A DNA stretch of 64,000 bases from Dermacentor variabilis (taxonomy: Eukaryota > Arthropoda > Arachnida > Ixodida > Ixodidae): contig NC_134577.1 in NCBI RefSeq assembly GCF_050947875.1, positions 65,971,639-66,035,638 on the forward strand. The letters are read 5' to 3'. Position 1 is the first letter of the stretch. Each line of letters opens with the position of its first letter. Of the stretch, positions 11,401 to 23,600 are shown piece after piece. The notes under the pieces were generated by a model, which saw only the letters and a list, made by a program, of their open reading frames with translations, was not told the origin of the DNA and ran no database searches. The position numbers and the translations under genes were made by a program.

Positions 11401-14400
11401 AGATCGAAAAAATTCAGTGTCCTGCCACTCTGTGAAGAAGGATGACAAGCGAGGCTGCGAATGTGGGTCCCTTAATAGCGAACTGCACCTCCGCCGTGGG
11501 TCGGCCCGGCATCGCACTATCTTCAGTGTCGGCCCACGTATGAAAAATCGTTGGTCTTTCTCCACGGAGACGAGATCCGCCAGAACCTAGCCATAAACAG
11601 CGTCGCTGTAAAAAAAAAAAAAACGTACAGTACAAAATTCATGGGTTTCATTATAGATATGATATCAGAGCGTAAGTTTATTTACAAGTTGAGCTAGCGA
11701 AGTGTCAGGAATAATTGTAATTAATGTGCCACTGGGAACCTGCCGCTCTATAATGACAAAAAAAAAGTCCCTATGTCGAGCGGTATCGAACGCAGGTCCC
11801 AAGGGTTCCTGAAGGACAGCAAGCCGACGTATTAACAGGCTGCGACACAAATGGATGCGTACCGCTTTTCAGTGAATCGCTCTCAACCCTACGCTTTTGC
11901 GAGCTGCGCCACTTGTGCATTAGGTGTGCGCCGGTCTGCAACGAATTCCTCTCAGCCAACTTGGGTTACCGAGTATCATATGCCACACCAGGGCGTGCGG
12001 CAAGCGAGGGCACAATTCGAAGACACCGGCGCGCACCATGCTTCTGGTCTCGGAGGACATGCGCGGACTTCCCGGCAATGCCGCTAGGTCTACTAGATCT
12101 CACTATAGATCTCCCACGCTTCTCGTCTCGGAGTACATACCAGGCAGTGCCGCTAGGTCTTCTAGATCTCACTATAGATTTCCAGGGCAGAGATCCCATG
12201 TCTGTAAAGCATCCGGTCGTATCAATCTAAACGACTCCTGCTTATCTCGACTGATGACCGGTTGGCGCTCCCATCCACTTTAAATCCAAGTGCTTCTGGA
12301 AGGTGTACGCTAGTTAGAAGTCTCGCTGGGTGAATACTTTCGCATTCGATAAGATTGTACCCGGTGGTGTCAGAATTTTTTGCTCCAGCAGACGCACGTC
12401 TCATCTCGTTGTAAATGTTTGTTCCGGTATGTTTGCGTCCTTAGGCGACCAGATCGATCATCGAATAACAAGGCACTGCTCTTCGCGTTACCGTGCCACA
12501 GATTTCCCCTTCTATTTCCTTTTGTTCCTCATTCTTTTAAATCTCCGTGGTCTTCTTTTGTTTGGTTTCCATAATTTGCATCCAATTTACTGTCACTGTT
12601 TCTCTCTCTCTCTCTGTTTGATGAGTTCTGGTTATTTATTTGCGCTATCGATCACCCTGCACCTGGCTACCAGTTTTCTTGACCTCTTCCTCCGTTCTGT
12701 GTACAAGCGCTTGAGGCACAGATACTCGCGTACTTCAGCCGCCCATTTACTTTCGTCGACGTTCCCTAGCTTGTCTTCAAAACCAAATTTGAACCCGCAC
12801 CCGTGGCAACAGTGGCGGTATCTGGCGACGTTGGCGCGACTCACACCGAGAAAATAGGGCGGGAAATTCGAAGGAGGTTTTCGTTACGTAGCCCAGGGGT
12901 GGTGGTGGGCGGGGGGGCGCCACGCAGGAAATTCTTGTAGGGTGCCACGGTAATTTGGTAAGTTATTGGCAAATTATTGCGAATGCACGACTGCAACTCG
13001 GCTTGACGATAATAGTAAATTAGGTTTTGATTTATGTCACTCGCGTAGCGAGCAGCTGACGCTAAAGAGGGTCTCGGCCGACAGTGCAGGGAATATAGGG
13101 AAATTTGGGATGAAGATTGGTGGGTTTTAATGGCGCAAGGGCGTCTCCGGCCAAAGAGCGCAAAGTCTATAGATATATGCAACGATTTATAATACAAGAC
13201 TCAGACCAGAATCGTAGGCATGTTGAAGCGTCCTATATAAAGGGGCAAATATTTCCTAGTGACAAAGGTATAAAGCGCCTAGTTAAACAATGCTGTTCAT
13301 GTTGCATCAGATATTTCCACTGTGCGTGGGTTAAATAGAGATTTCGGTGACTATGAGCGATCACTTGTTATATGTTATATGCTATGTATGTGTTATACAG
13401 ATTATTCGTACTTTTCAGTGATTATAAGCGATTAATTCTGCCTCGAAGCCGTTAGCAAAGTACTTTTACCACTCTTTTTTGGAACTCATTTTTCTGTTCA
13501 TGTCGCGGTTGAACCCCTTGTCACGTTCTGGTTTAGTTTTTCGTTCAACTTGTACGAGATGTTTATGTTTATTTACAACCGTATCTTATTGATGTATACG
13601 AAACAACAAATACAATTTATTTGCATATATGAAAACCCACCTACGTGCTCTTTTTTACCCTAGTATATACCAGATAATTGAATAAAATACAGCGGTTCAT
13701 TTAACAGTGGACCACCCTGTGGATTCTGCACATCAGAACCAGAATCGGTTTAATAGTTATCATTATAAAAATTACAGGATGTTAATATACAGAAGGAGGT
13801 CCCGAAGTGAAAGACTGCAGTTGGACGTCCTTTACAAACTAAACGTAATAAAACGCAGGTTACAGCAGTTTCACCAAATCGTTAACAAGGAAGAATTACA
13901 GGTTTTCGTATGAATAGCATGATTGACGAATTAAACGATCATAATTAAGAGACATATAAAAAAGCACTGTAGCGTAATCTCGTCCAACACTAATAAATTA
14001 ACAACGGAAATTACGACGTACAAAGCATAATTTGGGAACTCGAATATTTACGCATGGCGAGGACATCTGCGTAATTTGTCAAAACGCGCGCAAGCTTTAT
14101 GGCAACATTCTATAAGAAGTTCTGTAAACTGTTCATCTAAGCGCTTCGGAGTGGGCATAGGCGTGGGAGGCGCCAAATGTTCGGACGGGGGCGGGCTCTC
14201 TCTGGTTCCGATCTCGAGACGACTTCGAACACTCGCAAATCGCGACCATAGGAGCGTGGCACGCAGCAAGTCGAACGCACCATCGTAGCACTTCTCGTCC
14301 TTCTCAACGACAAACGTTTCGTGGCGTATCGTGCTTCATCGTCTGATACCGCGATTGGACGGAAAACTTCGCCAACGGCACCGCCTCGGAATCTGTTGAA

Positions 14401-16379
14401 AGACGTACGCGCGGGCTGCCGCGCGCGTCTCCGAATGTTAGTACACGGTAGTACACGTTCTCATCGACAAACGCTGTGTCTTATCGTGCTTTATCGCGGG
14501 ATAGCGCGATCGGACGGAAACCTTCGCCAACGATCGACACCGCCTCGGCATCGCTTCAACGACGCATCCGCGTCCCCTCGCCCGCAGCTGCCAATCTGGC
14601 AACCCTGGTGAGCACCCGCGGCTCGAAGCCTGGAGTCTGCGCCCGCTCCGTGGCGCTGATGCTGGAGCGCGTGCTGTTCCTCCGCACGCGCTGTCGGTCG
14701 ACGCTGCTCGGCGCCCTGCTGCCCGTGCTGGTCCTGGTGTCCGCCTTCCAGTGGATGTCCGCGGGCCAACCGAAGCGCGAGAACGCCACGTCCTCCGTCA
14801 TCCTGGTGCCGGTGTCCCTGCGAGAGCTCTACCCCGACGCCCGCGTCTTCCTCGACGACGACGACGAGGCCAGGAAGGGAATCAGCCCGTACTACGTGCA
14901 TATGGTAAGCGGGGCTACTGTGCAGCACTTAAGTGCGCGCGTGTTAAGCAAGCGAGCGAGCGGAGCGGTGGACTCGCGAAGCCAACGCACAACGAGGCCG
15001 AGGAATTATGAAGCTGACGCAAGGTAGGGCTAATCCGCTCCCGCCGATATAGATCCTAGTACGCATGCGCAAACGCTCGGGAAAGCGTGCGGGAATATGG
15101 CTGCCACGATAGCTTAACCTTACAGAGCGCTGCACGACGGGTGATTCGGAAGGTGCTTCCACCTGTGGCAAGCTTTATTTTCATCTACTTTCGTGCAGCT
15201 TTTCACCTTATGTCTCCATTTCAGTTATAGAGAAAGTTAATAAACGGGTAAAATAGCTCAGTTTCCCTGACTTAATTGTATACTGGCTTCATATAGCTGC
15301 GAGCAAAAAAAAAGAAAAATGGAACTCCACAATTCCCACTAATCTCGCTCATCGCTCGGCACAGTGTAGCGCGGGCCTTGGTGCGGGAGAAGCTGCTTGT
15401 GCTATTTTGAACGCCACATTTGAAAGCTTCCGAAATAGCCAAGCTTTGGTCAGTCAGCAGGACGTCTATCAAAGTTCTTTCAGGATTCACACAAACTCAC
15501 GCTTACGCTTACTACGCAATACATACGAACCTCGATATAGTGAAATTGATGGGGAACGAGGGATATTTCGCTAACGCGAGGACTTCGTTAAACCGACAAC
15601 GCTCGTGGGACTCGTGCGAATAGCTCCATATCTATCCAAGAGTCAAAAGGTATGCACACTTATTGTAGGCAATGAACTAGTTCGTTCGGCCTTCTTTGGA
15701 GCAGGAAGCGTCCATAGCTGCTCAGTTGTCGTTAGTGACGACATTAAACTCGGCGTGCTCATATTATTTCTATCTTTGATACACTTCCACCAAACAGTCA
15801 CGAAGTCGGGCGAGACATTGAGTTCGTTTCGTCGGTTCGAGGTTTTCATCGTATCAGGCCCTGCGAATATGTGTCTGGAAATCCAAGTCACTTCGTTACG
15901 TCGAACACTGAGTAAAATATGGTGTCTTAAATCGAAGCGTGACTGTGCCTAAGTAAAGTTTTGTTCTCTAAAGCGTTAATGTGAGCTTCCTTCATTTTTG
16001 GCAGTTTTCGCATCGCACAGCATTCATCACGAGTTCCCAGGTGCCTTAAGTTTCTGTCCTTGCCTCCACATATCTGTCATTAAGAGGAGTACTGACGTGA
16101 CCCTTTCTTGTAAATTGAACGTCAATGTGAATATAAAAAATATAACTGGGAACTGCTGGCGCACTTTAAATAACTTATTATAATGCGTACGAGGTCGCGG
16201 GATCGAATCCCGGCCACGGCGGTCGCATTTCGATGGGGGCGAAATGCGAAAACACCCGTGTATTTAGATTTAGGCGCACGGTAAAGAACTCCAGGTGGTC
16301 GAAATTTCCGGAGTCCTACACTACGGCGTGCCACGTAATCAGAAAGAGGTTTTGGCACGTAAAACCCCATAATTTAATT

Positions 16380-16415
<36 letters not shown>

Positions 16416-19400
16416 ACACACGCACGCACGCACGCGCGAACACGCACACACGCACGGACACACACACACACACAAAGCAAATTGGGCACTATGTTATGAC
16501 TTTGCAATAATTTACAACTCTATCTGAGCGTCTATATAACGTACTGATCCGCTCAGATTTCTCTTATCTCGACTACAAAGCGACACTCAAGCGGGCGCCC
16601 CACGTTCGGCCATTCGTCTCTGCAGCGGAGCGAAGGCAGTGCTGTACGCTCCGCCGCCAGCATAAAAGTACAGTGCGAGCGCGGACTGTACTTTCATGCT
16701 CTCTAATGTTGACGACGCCAGGTCCAGGCATTGCGAGATAACTTTCGTTAATTATATTTTGGCTTTTAACGTGCCTAAACTGTACAGTGGGTTAATGCGG
16801 GAAGACGTACTGGAGAGCCCCGGTTTAGTTTGACCACCTGGGGTTCTTTGAACGACAGAAAGCTGAGCTAGTTGGTAAGGATTCATTATGCAAAAAGGTG
16901 AGGCGCGCAGACAGGACGCAAGAGAAGAGGACAACACGAACGCGGACTATCAACTGATACTCGGCTTTCGTGTTGTCCACTTCTCGTGTCCTGTCTGCCC
17001 GCCTCACCTTTTTTTCATAACGGGGCTCTTAGACGTTCATCTAAAGCGCGGCACGTTTCCCATTTGCTTCCCGTGGAAATACGGCCGTCGCGGTCAGATA
17101 TCGAACCTGCGACCTTGTGCTCAGCACCTGAACGCCAAAGCAAATGCACCACCGCAATAGGTAAAGCAATTTTCGTATAAAAAGAAATGGGGTTTAGACA
17201 TGTTAAAACGACAATCGCAGTACGAGGCACGCCATATAGGGAGAATCCAGATGAGTTTTGACAACCCGGGGGTGCTTTAACTTTCACCTAAATTTGGGTG
17301 CACGAACACTTTTCCATTTCGGCTCCATCGAAATGTTGGCTGCTCCGGCAGGGATCGAACCTCGCGACCTCGAACCGAGCTGCGCCGCGCCATTGCCGCT
17401 GGGCTTACCACGGCGGGTCGCTCTTGCGCGAAATTAAAATATCACAAAAGTTCTTTTCCCAACTTTAGTACTCGTTAAGTGTGCTTCTTTAACGTGTGTG
17501 AGGTAGCGTGTCTATACTACTTCGGAGATGTGCGTCGGTACTTTTCCAAACTAGCCTGGGGCTTGTTTTTGTTGCGCAGCTCAAACAGGAAGGAGTGGTG
17601 ATGGCCCACTACGACGGCAAGGCGGGTGACGTGCTCCTCCAGGAGGCCAGAGCGGACTACGTGTCCTACACTAGTCGCTCCGTCCTAGGCGCTGTCTTCC
17701 GCGACGAAGAGTGAGCCACTCCCCATCGTTCTGCGCAAGCGCAGTCTTCGTTATCGCGTGGCCTTGAAATTCTTTAAGCTGACACTATAAGGAGAACTCT
17801 GAATGTTTTTGTGCTGGTAAAGTCTTCCTTCAAAAACCTTTTTGCGGTAAGAGATGGGTTGTTAGAAGAGAAAACTAAAGTCAAGGTTATTTTCTGTTGC
17901 TTTTCTTTTTTTAGAATTCGCGTCTTCAGCCCGACCTCCAACCGCAGTACGTCGGGGTGACGTCAGGGATTTCGAGTTATTTATATTTCTCCCATATTTG
18001 GGGGCGGGGGGGCATTATGGCTTAGTAAAACTAATTGAAACATGCTATGTTGTTCAGCTTTTGTCTCGTTTAGAATAAGATGAAGTGCGTATTTGCGATA
18101 AAAAAATTAACTAGGCCCGAGCATGCGCAGGCCATACCCGTGACGTCAGGGCGAACTGGGGGCACGAACTTCAAGACTGCGTCGCAACCCGTCTTTCGAC
18201 TTTGTGTGTTTTATACCTTTTAAAACAAGGAACCTCTCACTGGCAGAGTGGCCTATTGGCTACTGTAGGAGCGCGATTGATTTACTAATATAGGTCAACT
18301 AATTTTCTCCTTTTGACGCACAAGACGAGGACGAAGAAGAGGCTGAGACACACGAGCGTTCGTGTGTATCAGCCTCTTCTTCGTCCTCGTCTCGCGCGCA
18401 AAAAGCTGCATTCGTGTTCTACCAACATGCCCAAACTGTCACCTTAGTAATTTTGTCCGTTTAGTGCCCCTTCAAGCAAGCCGCTTGACGCAAGGTCGCA
18501 TATGCGGCGGCTCGGCCATCATGATGAATAAAGTGCGTGCACCAGCTCTGACTTCGTGCTTCTGGCTTCAAACGGCTTTGTAATTTACCACAGCGATCGT
18601 TTTGCAAGAAAGTATTGCATTATGAGCGTGCGGGAACGTATTGCCTTCGCGCCTTTAGAAATAATACGACGACTTCGAAATTCACGAAGATAAGGTGTAA
18701 TGATATAATGTCACATGGCAACCTTAAAGCCTCGTGGATTTGACAAATACCCGTAAATACCCATCATTCCTGTGGTAGCTGGATGGTCGTAGCTTCGAGT
18801 TCTCCCGAGTAATTTAGGCATGAATCTCTATGGTTTCTACGCCAACGCCTCCCGTTAGGCATAAGGATGCCAGAATCGTCGAACGACCACGGAAGTTGCG
18901 AGAAAATGCATCGATGCAGTTACGTCTTACGCGGAATTTCTGGAGCTCCGTGGACGCTTGTCGACCGATACGCTGGCACCACAAATGGATAAAAGTTTTG
19001 CGCAGGCCAGGAATGTATACTTGATAACCTGGAAGCTATCGGAACATTAGCACGCGCTTCTCGTGTGAGAAGATGGCACTTGATGAAAGCGTTAACGTTG
19101 AGAAACGCAAGACTAATGTTGCTTTCAAAGTGCCGGATTCGGCGTCATCGACACTATCGTGACGTCGAGATACGGAGCGATATCTTGTTGGCGTCTTGTA
19201 GCAGTAAAGCTAAATATAATGACGTTATACTCACCGAAAAGAATGCCCAACTATGTTGCACCCGTTTTTTCTGGTTGCTCTCGCGAGTGGCGCCCGTGCA
19301 TAGATCGTAGGTACAGAGATAGCCAACGCGGTGTAACGTCATGAAAAATCCACCTCCTAAGTGCCAAAAATGAAACTGGTTTTTTTAGAAGCGAGTGTTA

Positions 19401-20567
19401 TGGTAAAATATTCGGGCACTCTTACACTTTATTTTTGTGTGTGTGCCCGTGCGGGCGTGTATGTTCTAACACACACACACACACACAAAAGACAAAACTG
19501 CCGCGTCAGTGATTCTTTACAGCCAAAAAGTGAGAAAGTTTTGTCCTCGCGTGCACAAACTCTATCCATGCACCCCGTTGGCCGGACAGGTTGCAGGCCT
19601 GGTTCAACCCCTACGCCATCATGAGCAAGTCCCTGGCATTCGATCTCGTCAGCAGCGCCCTGCTCGCGTTCAACACCGGAAGCTTCTGGGCACGCTTCGA
19701 GACGACGCTGGCGGTGCACGTTCCCCAGGTACGTGCCGTTTCCTAGTCAGCAGTCACGGAGAGGAAGTTTCGTAGGAAGCCAGCGGAGGGTCACGCGATC
19801 GAGGCTCAGTCGAACGAAGGAAAAGAAAGGTCTCAGCTCTTCAGTGCACGCCACGACTATACCGAACGCGTGTAGGCTGCGGAGCTAAAGGCAACCTCTG
19901 CTCCCACAAAGTAAAGCATGTTAGATGTGCAGCTTGGTTTCCCTAATTTCTGAAACGAATTTCTAGCGCAACGTCTAAGCATGATCTACAAGGAGGCGGG
20001 AACACTAGGTGGAGACCTGTGATAAGGAGACACCGATGTAGATTACTGAGTTGAGGTTCGAGTTAGTCGGTGCTTTTCTCTTTTTTTTTTTTGGTTTTTT
20101 TGCGTGACCGGAATGCGCTTGCTTCGCACCTTATAGCGCCGTGCGCTGCAGACGCTTGGTGGTTGACGGGTCGCGGAGCAGACGACGCGCGAGTAGACAG
20201 GAAGTGCCACGGATGCGAGCTTACTTTGTTAGCTCACCCATGGCGGTGCGCTTATAACCCTGATAACGAAACATTCTGTCGCTTACTTGGATGCAGCAAA
20301 TCAAACATGCGTTAAAGCACGTGTGCCTCTACTCATGAAGTCTTGAACGTTACATAAACATTTAATGCGAGTAATACACTTCAACGTTTAACTCACTTTT
20401 ACATGGATGTGCACCCCTGGTGACACGCAAAATATCAATCCGGTATTCTATCTTTTGCCACACATGGTGCAACATGGCTGGTGCGATTGTGGCGAAAGTG
20501 TTCAATGAGACACAGCTGGACAGAAAGCTCATGGGTTTCTTGTAGACCTGTAATAAAAAACAAACGT

Positions 20568-20656
<89 letters not shown>

Positions 20657-23600
20657 AGGAGCACTAAACGGCTGGTCCACAGGTTGGTCCAACGGATGGG
20701 CAAACATAACAAATAACAAAAATAACCCTGAAGTTATGTTTCTCCTCTTTCTAAAAACGTTGCAGATACGCAAACAGGTTTCAGCTGCCTTCGTGCATCC
20801 AAGCTCGCTTTCCTGCCGTCGCATCTGCTGGGCTGCACGATGCCGACGTTTTCATTGAAGGCAGCGTCCGCAAGGCGGCGCCACAAGCAATGCAAACGTT
20901 ACTCCTAACGCACGCGGGAATTTTGTAAACAAGAAAACTGGAAAACAATTTAAACGTGGCAAAGCCCTTCGTAGTGTAACGGCAAATATTCACGCAGGAA
21001 GAAAAATAGTAGAAGGGCCAGGACAAGTTCTTGGTTTTCCTGCTTGTTTTTTTCCCCCCTTCGTTATACATGCTGCAGCACTACGAAGTATGCATCACAA
21101 AACTAACACGCCAGCAAACATTATTGAGGTGGCAACACCACAATGAAGTTCCCACGCTAGCTACCCCTGGCGTCATATATTTGGTGACATAAAACATAAA
21201 CGTTTCATTTACCGTCCTTGGAGTCCGGTGGTACGAAGCCTCCACCATCGCCCCACGCTGCCATTGTAGTGAATTAGCGCGAATGAAAAGATCACAACAC
21301 AGTTCGTGCTTGCTACAATACCAACAAAAACCACCCATCGCAACTTAAGAAAAGGCAGGTGAGTAAAGGTGCTTTAACAACTTGGGTTTACGCGCTTTCA
21401 ATGTATAATTAGCCCACTGCACCAGTCTGCACAAGACGACCAAGTACGCGTCGAAGTACGATTGGCACTTGGTCGTTTTATTTACTGCAGGGATTATATA
21501 AAAGTGAGACACGAATTTCCTCATTCAATTTTAAACATTGCGCTTTCCTTTCACTTCTTTTTTTTTCCCTGGCATTCAGCCAAATGCGAGACCGTTGTGC
21601 GTGGATGCCCCGCTACTATATCATTGGCTGCAAGTAACTGAAAGTGCTCCGAAACCTTGCCGGGTCTACCTGACGCATTTGCAAAAGTTCCGCCCCTGTA
21701 GCATTCTCTTCGCCGCCGCAAAGTTGTCCGAGAGTTGTTGAGCCGACCGCTTGCCGTCAAGTGGTTGGCAGATTTTCTCATGTTTCCTCCCCTCATCCTC
21801 CTTTTTTTTCTACTTCGTAATCGGAGTTTCAGACTGTCACTTGGCTCTCCCTCCTAGATTTTCCTTTTTCTACGTGGATGTAATACACGAATTTGGCTAT
21901 TCGACCTTCCGGCTTCAAGCGTGTTTGTCACTTGGCCAATTGACCATCTTGAACGAGATGTAGGGCTTAAGCGCGACAATTAGCAGCGATCCTGAGTACG
22001 CGGATAAACTTATATCCCCTGGCTGTGTTTATAAAGCTACGGCTTCTTTGGAAATTTAGAAAGGCAGCGCGCAAGAAATAACACCACAAGATACGTTCAA
22101 GGCGGCGAGTACGAATAATTAGATGAGTTCATATTTTTCTTTTTTTGGTAATGGATTTATTTCTCCTGTTTACAACAGAAAGAAGCTAAAAAGGCCGTGA
22201 GGCTTGACCAAGGCTTCTGTTATTGCTAAAGACTTCTGCTAAAGATACGTGCAATATGAACGTCATTCATGTGTAGCTGACCACCAACCGCCATGGCTTA
22301 AGAGGCTATTGCATGGGTTGCGTTGCTAAGCACGGGGTCCCGGGATCAAATTCCGGCCGCATTTATATGGGGGCGAAATAAAAAAAAAAAAACTTGCCCT
22401 TGTACCGTGCGTAGGAGTCGCGTTAAATATCCCCTGGTGGTCAACAATGAATCCTCATTGCGGCGTGCCTCATAATGAAATTGTGGTCGTTGGCACCTTC
22501 AACACCGTAGTTTGCGCATGTTGTAAATAAACTTGGCTTGACTTGACCTAAAACTCCAGAATTTATTCACGCATAGCTGTGCGAAGACAGCCCCGCCCAC
22601 CAGAGTTTGCACTAGTAATCTTTGAAGGAGTCTCTGTGCCGACGGTAACCGTCGCCTTCGGCGCGACATAGCCTGCTTAAAGTATGCCGAGGCTCGGGTC
22701 TGGGCGCAACCTTTCATAGATGCTCCCCGTATGAAGGCAACTAAACGGAACGCAGTGTGGTAGGAGTCGTGAGAGTTCACGGGGACATTTAATAACTGTT
22801 AATTAGTAGCTGTTTCGCTGAGCGCTGCTCGTCGAAACGACCACCCCCGTTCGAAAAATCAAAACTGTCGCAGCCAAGGTCGTTTTCCCGAAAGTGCTCT
22901 GGTTACACTTAGCAGCCATTTTGCCTCTATAGATTCCTCTAGTGTCCTTTTTTTTTCTGCAAAAAAATACTTTGACGTGACGCGTCCGTGCCTTCATTGC
23001 GTCCAGGTGACGAAGCAACAGCGGAAGCGGCGACTGAAGGGAGACCCGGATGCCGGAGACTACGAAGACGACCCCATGGGCCGCGTCGACGAGCAGGTGC
23101 ACAGCATGGCAGCCGTCTGGGCCCTGATGGGGCCGTTGGCGTTGGCCCTGATCGCGTCCTTCTTCGTGGCGTTCCCGAGCGCCGAGAGCTCTAGCGGCTT
23201 CATGCAGTTGGTGCTGATGACCGGCGTCCCCGGGTGGCTGCACTGTCTCTGCAACACCATATTCGACCTCGCCCTATACGCATGGGTGGTCATACCAGCC
23301 GCCGCTGCCTTCGTGTCCTACTTCCAACTACATTTCATCTCCTACAGTGAGCGCCGCATGATGCGCTTGTCTTGTTAAGGATAAGGAGAAGAGAAAAAAA
23401 AAACGTTGTTCCGCAGCTATTGTACACGATTGTCACGTTGTTGTGTTCTTGGCGAACCGAAAACTGCCGGAACTCTTAAGTTAACCCGCTAATTTCCGAG
23501 TACAGTTTCGCATCGAGGAAGATTGGAAACAATTCGCGACTTTTATTTCTGGCCACGGAAAGTAGATTTGTATCAACAAAAAAAAATAATAATGATACCT

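Larger units (their letters stand above)
7771..14587 (+). other. ABCA intron 2 (6.8 kb), repeat-rich
   Basis: This is the largest intron seen. It holds a compound trinucleotide repeat (8402-8520), two diverged SINE copies (8742-9085), a tRNA-like segment (about 9800-9890), a charged-ORF repeat fragment (11036-11224), a 69-78 bp tandem duplication (12041-12187), a LINE-tail-like segment (about 13760-13900) and a duplicated segment just before exon 3 (14301-14567). About 9900-10840 and 12190-13700 show nothing recognisable. Confidence 0.6.
14905..17579 (+). other. ABCA intron 3
   Basis: The intron holds a SINE 3' part (16186-16385), a CA-rich microsatellite (16381-16475), a minus-strand SINE split by a foldback hairpin (16755-17160) and another minus-strand SINE (17186-17420). 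About 14905-16180 has no recognisable feature. Confidence 0.6.
19729..23006 (+). other. ABCA intron 5
   Basis: It contains an 84-bp TA run (20571-20654), a small hairpin (21436-21476) and a diverged SINE (22284-22490). Elsewhere no feature is recognised. Confidence 0.6.

Noticed and set aside
12330..12857. 175-codon plus-strand ORF and its minus-strand partner
   Set aside because: Phe/Leu/Ser-rich reading of pyrimidine-rich intron; the minus-strand CC-HGCG stretch suggested a finger but lacks spacing and conserved neighbours.
14476..14587. N-terminal extension of exon 3 from an upstream ATG
   Set aside because: This part lies before a good acceptor, is within a duplicated intronic segment, and only the spliced start matches the phase of exon 2.
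16381..16475. CRISPR-like regular repeats
   Set aside because: Simple CA microsatellite; no spacers, and the window is eukaryotic.
20362..20858. Tyr-Ile repeat ORFs on both strands
   Set aside because: Artefact of the (TA)n run.
21436..21476. 10-bp stem hairpin (ACGACCAAGT...ACTTGGTCGT)
   Set aside because: Short stem with a 21-base loop, close to what chance would give in 64 kb; not counted with the foldback elements.
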